The notes beneath the pieces were generated by a model. That model had not been told where the DNA came from. It worked only from the letters and a program-made list of their open reading frames with translations, and did not search any database. DNA of 64,000 bases from PALSA-350 sp963794165 (GTDB lineage Bacteria; Acidobacteriota; Terriglobia; Terriglobales; Acidobacteriaceae). Where the stretch lies: assembly GCA_963794165.1 (NCBI GenBank), contig CAWCCT010000009.1, forward strand, positions 558,001 through 622,000, given 5' to 3'. Below, in pieces: positions 1-7,912 of this stretch. How positions within the stretch are numbered: the first letter of the stretch is position 1; every line of letters begins with the position of its first letter. The translations under genes were made by a program, and so were the position numbers.

Positions 1-1
1 G

Positions 2-886
2 CTGGCTATGCAGTACTCGCCGCGCAACGCAATCATGTATGTATCCATGGTGGATGCAGGAACGGTAGAGGTGCTGCGGGAGATGGATAAGACCATCGTC
101 AGCTCCGCCGACCTGGTAAGCCGTTTCGAGGCCACGCTGACACCGGAGCAGATAGCCAGTCATTACCAGGCCAGGGATGTGATCGATGAGATTCTTAGCG
201 CTGCGTGGAAGCATATTGCCACGCGCTTGCGCGCGGGCAGCGGCGCTCCGCTGAACGAATATGAAGTGATGGTGTGGTTGAAGGAGGCCATGCGGCGCGC
301 AGGAATTTTCTTCGATCATGGGCCGAACGTCTCCGTAAATGCCAACAGCTCTGACTCCCATTACGAACCAACGTCCGCGTCTTCGAAACCTATCAACGAG
401 GGCGATTTCCTGTTAATCGATATCTGGGGGCGCATGGACCGCCCGGATACCTGCACGTATGACATCACCTGGACTGGCGTAATTGGCCGCAGCCCGAGTG
501 AACGCGAACGACAAGTCTTCTCGGTAGTCGCGCAGGCACGTGATGCGGCCATCAAAACGGTGCAGAATTCATTTGCGGCTGGCCAGGCGCTAGCGGGATG
601 GCAGGCAGATGATGCAGCCAGAACCGTCATACGCAACGCCGGCTTCGGAGAGTACTTTACTCACCGGACAGGGCACAGCATCTCGACCGAAACTCACGGC
701 AACGGAGCCAATCTCGATAACCTCGAAACCCACGACGAGCGCCTGATTCTGCCCTACACCTGCTTCTCAGTAGAACCGGGCATCTATCTCCCGGAGTTCG
801 GCGTGCGCAGCGAAGTGAATATGCTGACCGAGCCCGGCCGGGCTGTGGTCACGGGACCAAAACAAGCCGAGCTAGTGCGCATCTAA
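2..886 (+). CDS. M24-family metallopeptidase (Xaa-Pro peptidase type), 5' end cut by window
   Basis: This is the C-terminal catalytic (pita-bread) domain of an M24 metallopeptidase, the fold of aminopeptidase P and prolidase, which removes N-terminal residues next to proline. The reading frame is open to the window edge, so the ATG at 8 is probably internal and the N-terminal creatinase-like domain lies outside; family members are usually about 390-450 residues and only about 294 are seen. Counting from that ATG, all five dinuclear metal ligands are in place: D138 (LLIDIWG), D152 (TYDITW), H223 (RTGHS), E256 (SVEPGIY) and E269 (RSEVN). The enzyme is therefore predicted to be active. A REP-like hairpin starts 18 bp after the stop and may end or protect the transcript. 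The family is clear; the exact substrate is not. Confidence 0.88.
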   Translation: MAMQYSPRNAIMYVSMVDAGTVEVLREMDKTIVSSADLVSRFEATLTPEQIASHYQARDVIDEILSAAWKHIATRLRAGSGAPLNEYEVMVWLKEAMRRAGIFFDHGPNVSVNANSSDSHYEPTSASSKPINEGDFLLIDIWGRMDRPDTCTYDITWTGVIGRSPSERERQVFSVVAQARDAAIKTVQNSFAAGQALAGWQADDAARTVIRNAGFGEYFTHRTGHSISTETHGNGANLDNLETHDERLILPYTCFSVEPGIYLPEFGVRSEVNMLTEPGRAVVTGPKQAELVRI

Positions 887-903
887 CCCAGCAACAGATC
901 TCC

Positions 904-950
904 GGGTGCCCCATATCTCGCTCGTTTTTCGCGAGATATGGGATACCACG
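904..950 (+). repeat. REP-like palindromic element, copy 1
   Basis: This copy of the dispersed hairpin repeat begins GGGTGCCCC and ends ATACCACG. The stem arms are CCATATCTCGC and GCGAGATATGG around a T-rich loop. Compared with the other copies, both arms carry a matching change (CAC to CAT, GTG to ATG), so pairing is kept. It lies just after the M24 gene. Confidence 0.85.
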
Positions 951-980
951 AATCTTGATGTGGAGTGCCATAGGATCCCA

Positions 981-1163
981 CTAGTGCCGGATGAAATACA
1001 TCACCCAGCTGGCCGCGATCACGGCCGCCAAAAACAGCACAAAGCAATACGCGCCATAGCGAACCATCGCCTTGGGGGTGCTGCGCTGCGTGATGCCGAA
1101 GATGATCGAGGCAAAGATAGCAAAGAGAATGACCGTAGCGAAATGAGAAGGCGCAAGGGTCAT
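981..1163 (-). CDS. Small two-helix membrane protein
   Basis: This is a 60-residue protein of unknown function with two hydrophobic stretches (about residues 8-24 and 38-57) and a short basic loop between them, so it should sit in the inner membrane as a hairpin. Its ATG overlaps the stop of the preceding DUF6677 gene (ATGA arrangement at 1160-1163), which suggests translational coupling. It is the last gene of a minus-strand run that begins near 7300. The small size, the coupling and the clean transmembrane pattern argue that it is real; I do not recognise a family. Confidence 0.6.
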   Translation of the reverse strand: MTLAPSHFATVILFAIFASIIFGITQRSTPKAMVRYGAYCFVLFLAAVIAASWVMYFIRH

Positions 1164-1573
1164 GGCTTTCTCCCTACTGCGATGCTATGCGCGTCCACGG
1201 CTGAGATCAGATTCAACAAGCCCGCGACTACTACGAATTTCGCTCCGTAATCTGCGGTCACCACCTGCACCGGCGCCTGACCCAATCCAAGGGCGTGGCT
1301 AACGAGATAAAGCAGTCCCGCTCCTAAATCACCCAGAAAACCCAACATGTCCAGAAGGTCTGCGGTATTGGGCGCGTAGAGTCTGGCGCCCATCATGATA
1401 CCCAACACAAACATGCAAGTGATCGAAGCCAACACCAGAACGCCCCGGCCCCAGCGTTTGAGCATCAGATGTCCTGCCCCAGGAACAAGCCAACCGGCAA
1501 TCAATGCCATATATCCCAACCGGCTTACCTTCGATGCCGCCGATTTGTTCGCCGTGTCTGCTCTTTGTGCCAT
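1160..1573 (-). CDS. DUF6677-type membrane protein
   Basis: This is a 137-residue membrane protein with about four hydrophobic segments: near residues 19-37 (including the glycine/proline motif GWLVPGAGH), 45-63, 85-98 and 112-130. The GAGH-type motif after the first helix and the overall size fit the DUF6677 family, whose role is not known. It follows the acetyltransferase gene by 23 bp and overlaps the next small gene by 4 bp, so the three are probably co-transcribed. Nothing in the sequence points to an enzymatic site. Confidence 0.7.
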   Translation of the reverse strand: MAQRADTANKSAASKVSRLGYMALIAGWLVPGAGHLMLKRWGRGVLVLASITCMFVLGIMMGARLYAPNTADLLDMLGFLGDLGAGLLYLVSHALGLGQAPVQVVTADYGAKFVVVAGLLNLISAVDAHSIAVGRKP

Positions 1574-1596
1574 CTATCAAGGATACACAAGTCCAG

Positions 1597-2610
1597 TTAA
1601 GTCCGGGCTCGCCCGCGACGCTCCCAAACCATGGCGTCGAAGGTCTGCCGGGTAGTGAATCCGATCCGCTGATAGAGCGCTACGGCGTCGGCATTCTGCC
1701 TTGTGACCGTGAGCGTGAGCGCCTGGAAGCCATGTCTGCGCAGCACCCGCGTGCACTCGGCCAAAAGCCAAGCCCCAAGGCCCCGACGACGGTACTGCTG
1801 GTTAACACAAAGCTGGGTTACATGGCCCACATCGTCGCGTACCCGAGAGCAAAGCAGGAGAGCCGCGATCTCGTCGCGACCGCGGAACGCGAGCACCCGA
1901 GAAGCGGACGCGTCAAAAAGCCCGCAACCTGGGAAGCGGACAATATTATGCAAGAATCTCAGCGAGCCGTTGACGGAGCGGTACTGATCGTTGATCACAC
2001 CGTCCAAATGGCCTTTGTAGGCGTGGGCGATCAGATGGCCGGCTGCGGTAAAATCGGTGTCCTTCCAGGCGCGAAGCTCCAAATCGCCAAACAGGGGTGA
2101 TCCTTCGGTCAAGCTGGCCGAGCTTAGTTCAAGCTCCATAAATAGCCGTTCATAGATGGCAAAACCCGTGTTGCGCAGGGTTTCAGCATGGGTGCCGTGG
2201 GGACGCAGCAGCAGTTGCGATTCAATGCGTTCGACGCCGGGAGAATGTTGCAGCAACTCGATCATATGTTCGAGCAAGCGGCGCTCGATGTCCGCAGTCA
2301 GCTGGGGATTGCCCGGGAAGGGGACGGCAAAAACATCGCCCACCAGCGCCTTTTCACTCTCGTACACGCAGAAGACATAACCGCAGATACGGCCGTTTTC
2401 GATGGCCACGTAACCAGGCAGAAGCCGGGAGTCAAGATACTGCAGCAGCAGGTTGGCAGACGCGTGAAAATCCCACCGCAGCCGATGGTTCCAGGCGAGG
2501 CTCTCCGCCTCCAGCACCGGCTTGAGGTTGCTGGCGGAGAAATGTCGTAGGTCGAGTATTTCCAGATTCAGGGCTGGAGTCATCCGCGTGTGAACAGGAG
2601 TGTACGGCAC
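1597..2610 (-). CDS. GNAT-family N-acetyltransferase, probable tandem GNAT
   Basis: This is a 337-residue acetyltransferase. The C-terminal half carries the acetyl-CoA pyrophosphate loop (YRRRGLGAWLL) followed by the closing GNAT motif (NADAVALYQRIGF). At 337 residues it is about twice a single GNAT domain, and the N-terminal half also reads as a diverged GNAT fold, so a tandem architecture like that of mycothiol synthase is likely. The substrate cannot be told. A GTG at 2610 has GGAG five bases upstream and is taken as the start; an ATG at 2583 is the alternative. The gene begins 42 bp after the GT39-type gene. Confidence 0.8.
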   Translation of the reverse strand: MPYTPVHTRMTPALNLEILDLRHFSASNLKPVLEAESLAWNHRLRWDFHASANLLLQYLDSRLLPGYVAIENGRICGYVFCVYESEKALVGDVFAVPFPGNPQLTADIERRLLEHMIELLQHSPGVERIESQLLLRPHGTHAETLRNTGFAIYERLFMELELSSASLTEGSPLFGDLELRAWKDTDFTAAGHLIAHAYKGHLDGVINDQYRSVNGSLRFLHNIVRFPGCGLFDASASRVLAFRGRDEIAALLLCSRVRDDVGHVTQLCVNQQYRRRGLGAWLLAECTRVLRRHGFQALTLTVTRQNADAVALYQRIGFTTRQTFDAMVWERRGRART

Positions 2611-2652
2611 AAGGGCTCCCCATGGAAACCCGGGTTGTTTGCCAGCCTACCT

Positions 2653-4419
2653 CTACGGCTTGGCAAAGACCTGGTAAACGGCGAGATTTTGGGGAGGATA
2701 GGAGAAGAGGGGCTGGTAGGATCGGCCGGCGAGGAAAGTATGCAACTGGCTGGCATAGATTTCGCGGGTTATCAGGATGTGCTCCTCCGGAGGAATGCCG
2801 TCTTGCTCATAATTCTCGACCAGGTGATTGCGGTAGAAGGAAAGGCCGTATTCCACGTCGCGCCGTACCTTGTAGACGGCGACAGCTTCCTTTGGACGGG
2901 CAATCTGGCTGATGATGGCAGCCAGCGGCCGGGCAGAATAAGCAGCGTCCAGCAAGCGGATGTTTTTCTTGGTTGAAGAGATTGCGGGCAAGCCGAAGAA
3001 CGGCCCTACCCCGAAAATAAACAGCAGCATGATGACCAGTGGCACCATGGTGACCATGCGCAGGCGCTTGACCCCGAAGCGGACCACCACGATCAGGATG
3101 AGGAGTGCGGCAGCCACGCCGCTCGAAAACGCCGGCAGCAGAATGCTGACCGGCGGCCTGCCTCCCGGATGTGCGATACGCCACGGCAACAGCAGCACCA
3201 GGATGATGGTTATCGCAGAGAGCGCAGCATGCAGCACCAGCAGCCATCCATTCAGGTCCTTGGGCCGAATGCGGTTGATGTAATCGCCGGTGAGAATGGT
3301 GAGCGGCGGAATCGAGGGCAGAATGTAGCCCGGCAACTTGGATCGGGAAAGGGAAAAAATGACGATTGGAAACAGGGTCCAGAGCACCAGAAATTCGGGA
3401 AACGCATCGCCCCAACGGCTATGGCCAATGTAGTGGTGCTTGGCGAGCCGCGCCCGCCACTCCGCAATCGATAGCTGAATCGCATCTGCCAGCGCGCGCA
3501 TGGCCACCACCGACCAGGGCAAAAGCGCGAGCAGCATGATCGGAAGGTAGTACCAGAAGGGCTGTTCGTGCATGTAGCGGTTGGTGGCGAAGCGTTCCAG
3601 GTTGTGTTCAAGGAAGAAGATCCGCAGGAAGTCGGGATTGCGACGCTGTACTGCGATGTACCACGGCAGCACCATGGCGAAATAGAGGAGAACCCCGGGC
3701 ATCCAGAAAGTTCGGCGAAGCAGGGACCATTCCCGGCGCAGCGCGGCGAAGGTGAAGATGATGCAACCAGCCATGACCGGAGCCACCGGACCCTTGGCAA
3801 GGGTGGCTACGCCGACGAAGAAATAGAGGTCGAAGAGCCAGAATTTTTTGTCCGTCTCATACCACGCATACCAACCCAGCATGCCGATGCAGAAGGGAGC
3901 GGCCAACTGCATGTCGGTCGATGCCCCGCGGGCAAACCCAACAATGCCGGCGCAGGAAGCAGTAATCAACGCTGCATCCAACTGGCTTCCGGGCCGGAAG
4001 CGGCGCAGGTGCAGGTAGATCAGCGCGACCAGGATAAAAGCGAAACTGGCCGACGGAAGACGCGCCGACCAGTCGTGTACGCCAAACTCCAGGAAGGCAA
4101 ACATGGCCCGCCAGTAGTAGAGCGCGGGCTTTTCGAGCCAGGGATGGCCCCATAGAACAGGGGTGATGTAATCGTGGCGGACCAGCATCTCGCGGGCAAT
4201 CTGTGCATATCTGGGTTCGTCGGCGCCTACCAGTCCCAGGCCATCTCCGCCAAAGATAGGCACCAACCCATAGAACAGGAAAAAGGGGGTAAAAACGAAA
4301 AGGCTGATGGCTTCCAGAGTGTCGTGCAGGGCAGGGAAACGAGCTTTCAACGCGGCTAGTCCAACGTCCGGCCGGTTAAGGACTTGAGGCGTACCCAGCA
4401 TTGCTTTTTTCTCAGCCAT
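2653..4419 (-). CDS. GT39/ArnT-like membrane glycosyltransferase
   Basis: This is a polytopic membrane glycosyltransferase of the protein-mannosyltransferase/ArnT class, which moves sugars from polyprenyl-phosphate donors onto acceptors on the periplasmic side. The first extracytoplasmic loop has the family signature GADEPRYAQIAREM (acidic pair about residues 67-68) and then HPWLEKPALYYW. About ten hydrophobic helices follow, with a soluble C-terminal tail of about 100 residues. I chose the ATG at 4419 because it puts the first helix close to the N terminus; an upstream GTG at 4515 would add a poorly hydrophobic, Ser/Pro-rich extension. It follows nrnA by about 100 bp. The acceptor is unknown. 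Confidence 0.85.
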   Translation of the reverse strand: MAEKKAMLGTPQVLNRPDVGLAALKARFPALHDTLEAISLFVFTPFFLFYGLVPIFGGDGLGLVGADEPRYAQIAREMLVRHDYITPVLWGHPWLEKPALYYWRAMFAFLEFGVHDWSARLPSASFAFILVALIYLHLRRFRPGSQLDAALITASCAGIVGFARGASTDMQLAAPFCIGMLGWYAWYETDKKFWLFDLYFFVGVATLAKGPVAPVMAGCIIFTFAALRREWSLLRRTFWMPGVLLYFAMVLPWYIAVQRRNPDFLRIFFLEHNLERFATNRYMHEQPFWYYLPIMLLALLPWSVVAMRALADAIQLSIAEWRARLAKHHYIGHSRWGDAFPEFLVLWTLFPIVIFSLSRSKLPGYILPSIPPLTILTGDYINRIRPKDLNGWLLVLHAALSAITIILVLLLPWRIAHPGGRPPVSILLPAFSSGVAAALLILIVVVRFGVKRLRMVTMVPLVIMLLFIFGVGPFFGLPAISSTKKNIRLLDAAYSARPLAAIISQIARPKEAVAVYKVRRDVEYGLSFYRNHLVENYEQDGIPPEEHILITREIYASQLHTFLAGRSYQPLFSYPPQNLAVYQVFAKP

Positions 4420-4520
4420 TGATTCTGCCAGGTAGTGTACGGGCACAAGGCTATCAGATTCAGCGGCCGGGCGAGAGGATGGTGCGGACGCTCGATGAAT
4501 CCAAACAAAAACCACGGCTC

Positions 4521-5522
4521 TTAAGCAAGTCTGTTTACCGAGGCGGCGTTTTCTATTTCCTTGCGGAGATGTTTCAGGATTTGCGCCGTGGCCACCGGCA
4601 GGGGGCCGTCAAGGGTGCAACCGCTGGCATTTTCGTGACCACCCCCGCCAAAACGCTCTGCGATGGTGGCCACATTCACCCGGCCCTTACTGCGTAGGCT
4701 AAGGCGAACCTGGTGGTCGCGCAGTTCGCGCAGGAATACAGCAACCTCGATTCCGGCGATGGCGATGGCGTAGTTGACGATCCCTTCGCAGTCCTCTTCC
4801 GCCGCGTGGGTGCGGTCCATATCGTTCTCAGACACCCAGAGCCAGGCTAGATTCCGATCGTAGTGCAGGTTGGCCAGGGCAGCGCCCAGCAGGAGCATCT
4901 TCGCTGCGGGGTTGGAGAAGTAAACATCCTGGGCAATGAGTACTGGATCGGCTCCCTGCCGGACCAGGTTACGCGCGAGTTCAAAGGTGTGGGCGTCGGT
5001 ACCCTCGTAGCAGAAGGAACCGGTGTCGGAAAGTACCGCGGTATAGAGGCAGGTGGCCATCTCCCGCGTGATATCGATGCCGGCGGCGCCGGCCAGCTGG
5101 TAGACCAGCTCTGCGACAGCGCAGGCGCTGCTGTCGATCCAGTTCACGTCGGCAAAGGCACGACCGCTGGTGTGGTGGTCGATGTTGATCAGGAAGCGGT
5201 TTTCGAGGCCGCCGAGGCGGGTGCGCGGGATGCCGTCACACTCCAGCAGGATAACGGTGTCGTAGTCGCCTTCGACTTGGCTCCAGTGCCGTACCAGCGC
5301 TGCGCAGGGCAGCGAGCGGTAGATGCATGGCACCCGGTCGCTCAGCGCCATGTCGGCTTGCTTGCCCATCCGCTGCAGGATCATCCAACAGGCAATCAGG
5401 GAGCCTACGGCGTCGCCGTCGGGCCGGGCGTGCGCGGTTACCAGCAGGCGATCGGCCCTGGCGATGGAGTTGAGGACCGCGTCGATCATCGGATGGGGGC
5501 TGATCTGAGGAGTGGATGGCAA
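4521..5522 (-). CDS. nrnA: DHH/DHHA1 phosphoesterase, NrnA-type oligoribonuclease / pAp phosphatase
   Basis: This is a 333-residue cytoplasmic DHH phosphoesterase. The metal-binding motifs are present: HARPDGDAVGS (H31, D35, D37), the DHH triad at 115-117 (NIDHHTS), and the DHHA1 glycine motif GGGGHENASG near 292-301. Proteins of this layout degrade short oligoribonucleotides and dephosphorylate 3'-phosphoadenosine 5'-phosphate. The ribosome binding site AAGGAGTA overlaps the rbfA stop codon and sits nine bases before the ATG, so translation is probably coupled. The rbfA-nrnA pairing is common in many bacteria and supports the call. Confidence 0.9.
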   Translation of the reverse strand: MPSTPQISPHPMIDAVLNSIARADRLLVTAHARPDGDAVGSLIACWMILQRMGKQADMALSDRVPCIYRSLPCAALVRHWSQVEGDYDTVILLECDGIPRTRLGGLENRFLINIDHHTSGRAFADVNWIDSSACAVAELVYQLAGAAGIDITREMATCLYTAVLSDTGSFCYEGTDAHTFELARNLVRQGADPVLIAQDVYFSNPAAKMLLLGAALANLHYDRNLAWLWVSENDMDRTHAAEEDCEGIVNYAIAIAGIEVAVFLRELRDHQVRLSLRSKGRVNVATIAERFGGGGHENASGCTLDGPLPVATAQILKHLRKEIENAASVNRLA

Positions 5523-5524
5523 AG

Positions 5525-5899
5525 CTACTCCTTGGATTTGGCGGTCTTTCTGTTGCGCCCCAGCAGTTCGTCGATACGCAACTTGAGGTGCTTGGACTTA
5601 TCGATCTCAAACGACAGTTCAGGAACGTGCCGCACTCCCATGCGTTCCAGCAATTCATGGCGGATGAAGCCGCGCGCTGCGGTCAGCGCCTCCCGCGTCT
5701 TCTCTTCTTCTACTTCGCCGCCATCGACGGCGATGTACACCCGTGCTGACTTGCCGCCGGGGTTGAGAACCACCTCGCTCACATAGGCGAAGCTGATGCG
5801 TGGATCAGCGAGTTCGCCCACAATCATGCCGCTGATCTCTTCGCGCAGCGTTTCGGCTACGCGATCGCGATGGTACTTTCGTGCCCGTGGTTCTACCAT
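5525..5899 (-). CDS. rbfA: 30S ribosome-binding factor A
   Basis: RbfA is a small KH-like protein that helps late maturation of the 30S ribosomal subunit, mainly 16S rRNA 5'-end processing, and matters at low temperature. The 124-residue length is typical. The N-terminal block (RVAETLREEISGMI) and the central strand region (ADPRISFAYVSEVVLNPGG) match the family, as does the PELSFEIDKS segment. It lies between a DUF503 gene and nrnA, a conserved neighbourhood. The C-terminal tail is lysine-rich. Confidence 0.93.
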   Translation of the reverse strand: MVEPRARKYHRDRVAETLREEISGMIVGELADPRISFAYVSEVVLNPGGKSARVYIAVDGGEVEEEKTREALTAARGFIRHELLERMGVRHVPELSFEIDKSKHLKLRIDELLGRNRKTAKSKE

Positions 5900-5941
5900 G
5901 GAAAAAGTCCTTAGCTAAACCCCTTAGATTATCAGAAACAG

Positions 5942-6250
5942 CTAATCCTCAGCTTCCTCCTCGAGGAAGGTGCACCAGGAGTCAGCGACCTGGGCGCCGA
6001 GGTCATTGGCGATACGCACCGCTGCGTTCTCGACCTGCCGCATGAGGCCGGAAAGATAATCCCGCGATCGGGAGATGGCGGTGACGCCGATGGTCGCAGA
6101 CTGCCAGGTGACCGCCTCATCCAATTCGGCAACCGAGATATTGAAGCCGTGGCGAAGCTTCTCTTTGAGGCTGCGGACAACCTGGCGACGGTCTTTGAGC
6201 GAGTGGGCCTGCTCGATCTGCAATTCAAGCGTGAGGGAAACAATGGCCAT
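5942..6250 (-). CDS. DUF503 family protein
   Basis: This is a 102-residue protein of the DUF503 family, small alpha/beta proteins often encoded beside rbfA and of undefined role. The start at 6250 gives the usual opening (MAIVSLTLELQIEQAHSLK) and the conserved KDRRQVVRSLKEKLRHGFN block. The upstream in-frame codons to 6367 overlap the GT9 coding region and are not needed. The start lies two bases after the stop of the frameshifted GT9 gene, so it is in the same transcript. Confidence 0.85.
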   Translation of the reverse strand: MAIVSLTLELQIEQAHSLKDRRQVVRSLKEKLRHGFNISVAELDEAVTWQSATIGVTAISRSRDYLSGLMRQVENAAVRIANDLGAQVADSWCTFLEEEAED

Positions 6251-6252
6251 GC

Positions 6253-7300
6253 TTACGCCAGCGCTACGTGTGCCGCAGCGATGAACTCTGCTGGGCCCAT
6301 TGCCGCCAGCGAACTGCATTGGGTCAGCCCCCGTCGGCACGCGTTGTCGCCCCGGAGCTGCAGGCACGGGGAGCAGGTCGGCTGGTGGAAGAGGGTGCTG
6401 CTCCCCGGGCCCGTTGGCCGGAAGCGGTGGGGAAACGCCGGGCCAAAATAGCCGATCGCCGGCACGTCGTAAAACGAGGCCAAATGCAGGGCAAAGCTAT
6501 CGGGAGCGATGACCAGGTCTGCAGCCGAAATTTTGTCAAACAGGTCCTGCACGGATTTTTGGCCGTAGGAGCGGACGCGCGGGTCCGGCGCAAATTCCTT
6601 TACCGCTGCCGTTGCCCCATGCACCACGATCGTATGCTTCGGAAAAGCTAGCAAAAGGCCGCTGATGATGCCCTTCCATTGTTCATCGGTAAGCTGGCGG
6701 GCGCGCCAACCGGCTTCTGCCGCGCAATAGATATAGGGTGGATCCAACCGTGGGCCTGGACGGCGACGCATAATCGCTGCGATATGAGGCGAGCAGCCGG
6801 CCTTGACCCTGCAGATCAAGCAGCTCGAGCTCCACTTCGCCATCGTGCTTGTCTTCCGGCAGACGAATCCTGCCCGGCCGATAGACAGTCTTGACTATTG
6901 CCGAGAGCCAGGGGCGAACGCTTTTCCATTCGAAGAAGCCGCCTTCTGCATACAGACGGCTGATACCTTGCACCCATCCTGTTTTCCGTTTCCCACGCAC
7001 CAGCAGGGAGAGGACCAGCGTGGTGCGGCTGTCGTCCAGGGCGAAGACCACGTCCGCCGTCGGTATTGCGCGGAGGCTACGGAGCAGATGCAGCTTGGGG
7101 TCACCATGGTCGACGACGACTACCTTCAACCGCGAGTCCACGAGCGGGTACACCTGGCCGCCCTTGCGATTGGTGATCATGGTGACCTCGGCATCGGGAT
7201 GTAGCCGGGCAAGCTCGAAGAGAAAGGGCGCCTTTAGTACGTAATCGCCAAACGTGCGAAAGCTTAGCAAAGTAATGCGCTGGATGGCATTGTCGGGCAC
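6253..7300 (-). pseudogene. GT9 (heptosyltransferase-like) gene interrupted by a frameshift
   Basis: Two minus-strand frames together make one glycosyltransferase family 9 protein, the family of LPS heptosyltransferases. The N-terminal half (from the GTG at 7300; ITLLSFRTFGDYVLKAPFL) carries the GT9 opening strand-loop and ends in frame near 6683. The C-terminal half continues in another frame, with PPYIYCAAEAGWRARQL, the sugar-nucleotide region (DLVIAPDSFALHLASF) and VPAIGYFGP, stopping at 6253. The frames switch around 6785-6815, and one surplus base there would restore a single protein of about 345 residues. This is either a decaying gene or a sequence error. A HAD-phosphatase gene like GmhB starts divergently next to it, which fits heptose-type LPS chemistry. 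Confidence 0.75.
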
Positions 7301-7301
7301 G

Positions 7302-7907
7302 ATGTTAGCCTTAACAATTATAGTGCGCTACGTCTTCCTGGACCGCGATGGGGTTTTGAACCGCAAGATGCCCGAGGGCGCCTACGTCAGCGACTGGGCG
7401 CAGTTCGAATGGCTGCCGGGAGCGGTCGAGGCGGTGGCCCGCATGAATCGCGCTCATCTGACCGTGATCTTGGTCAGCAATCAACGCGGCGTCGCGCTGG
7501 GCCGGGCCACGGCTGAGCAGGTGGAGCGGATTCACGACAACATGCAGAGTCACCTGGCGCGGCATGGCGCCCGGCTGGACGCAATCTACTACTGCCCTCA
7601 CGATATTGGCGAGTGCGATTGCCGTAAACCGGATGTGGGGCTCTTCGAACAGGCCACGAAGGATTTTCCCCAGATCAACGCAGACAACAGCGTGGTTATC
7701 GGCGATTCGCTCTCCGACATTCAGGCCGGACAGCGGCTGGGGATGAAAACCATCTTTATCCGGGGAGAGGCAGATCGTCAGAAGCCAGGAGCGGACGCTG
7801 CGGCAGCCCTCGCCGACGCGGTTGCGTTTTCCCTGCTGCAAGCGGTTGAAATGCACCTTGGACTCATGGCGATCACGGAGAGGCCAAGCGATGTGCAACA
7901 GCCATAG
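7302..7907 (+). CDS. gmhB: HAD phosphatase, GmhB-like (heptose-1,7-bisphosphate 7-phosphatase)
   Basis: This is a HAD-superfamily phosphatase of the histidinol-phosphatase/GmhB type. The nucleophile motif is VFLDRDGVLN (first Asp near residue 14), motif II is VSNQRGVALG, the family-specific zinc loop is CPHDIGECDCRKP, and motif IV is VIGDSLSDIQAG. The Cys/His zinc loop is typical of GmhB, which makes heptose 1-phosphate for LPS or S-layer sugars. The start is either the ATG at 7302 or a GTG at 7323, since the fold begins immediately after. The ATG lies two bases from the divergent GT9 start, so each promoter must lie inside the other gene. Confidence 0.82.
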   Translation: MLALTIIVRYVFLDRDGVLNRKMPEGAYVSDWAQFEWLPGAVEAVARMNRAHLTVILVSNQRGVALGRATAEQVERIHDNMQSHLARHGARLDAIYYCPHDIGECDCRKPDVGLFEQATKDFPQINADNSVVIGDSLSDIQAGQRLGMKTIFIRGEADRQKPGADAAAALADAVAFSLLQAVEMHLGLMAITERPSDVQQP

Positions 7908-7912
7908 AGGCT

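Noticed and set aside
906..1250. Open frame through REP copy 1
   Set aside because: Its first 15 codons are the REP itself and the rest runs antisense over the small membrane-protein gene; no domain.
4863..5786. Plus-strand frame antisense to nrnA and rbfA
   Set aside because: A long open frame caused by high GC; both minus-strand genes have full catalytic motifs and tight spacing.
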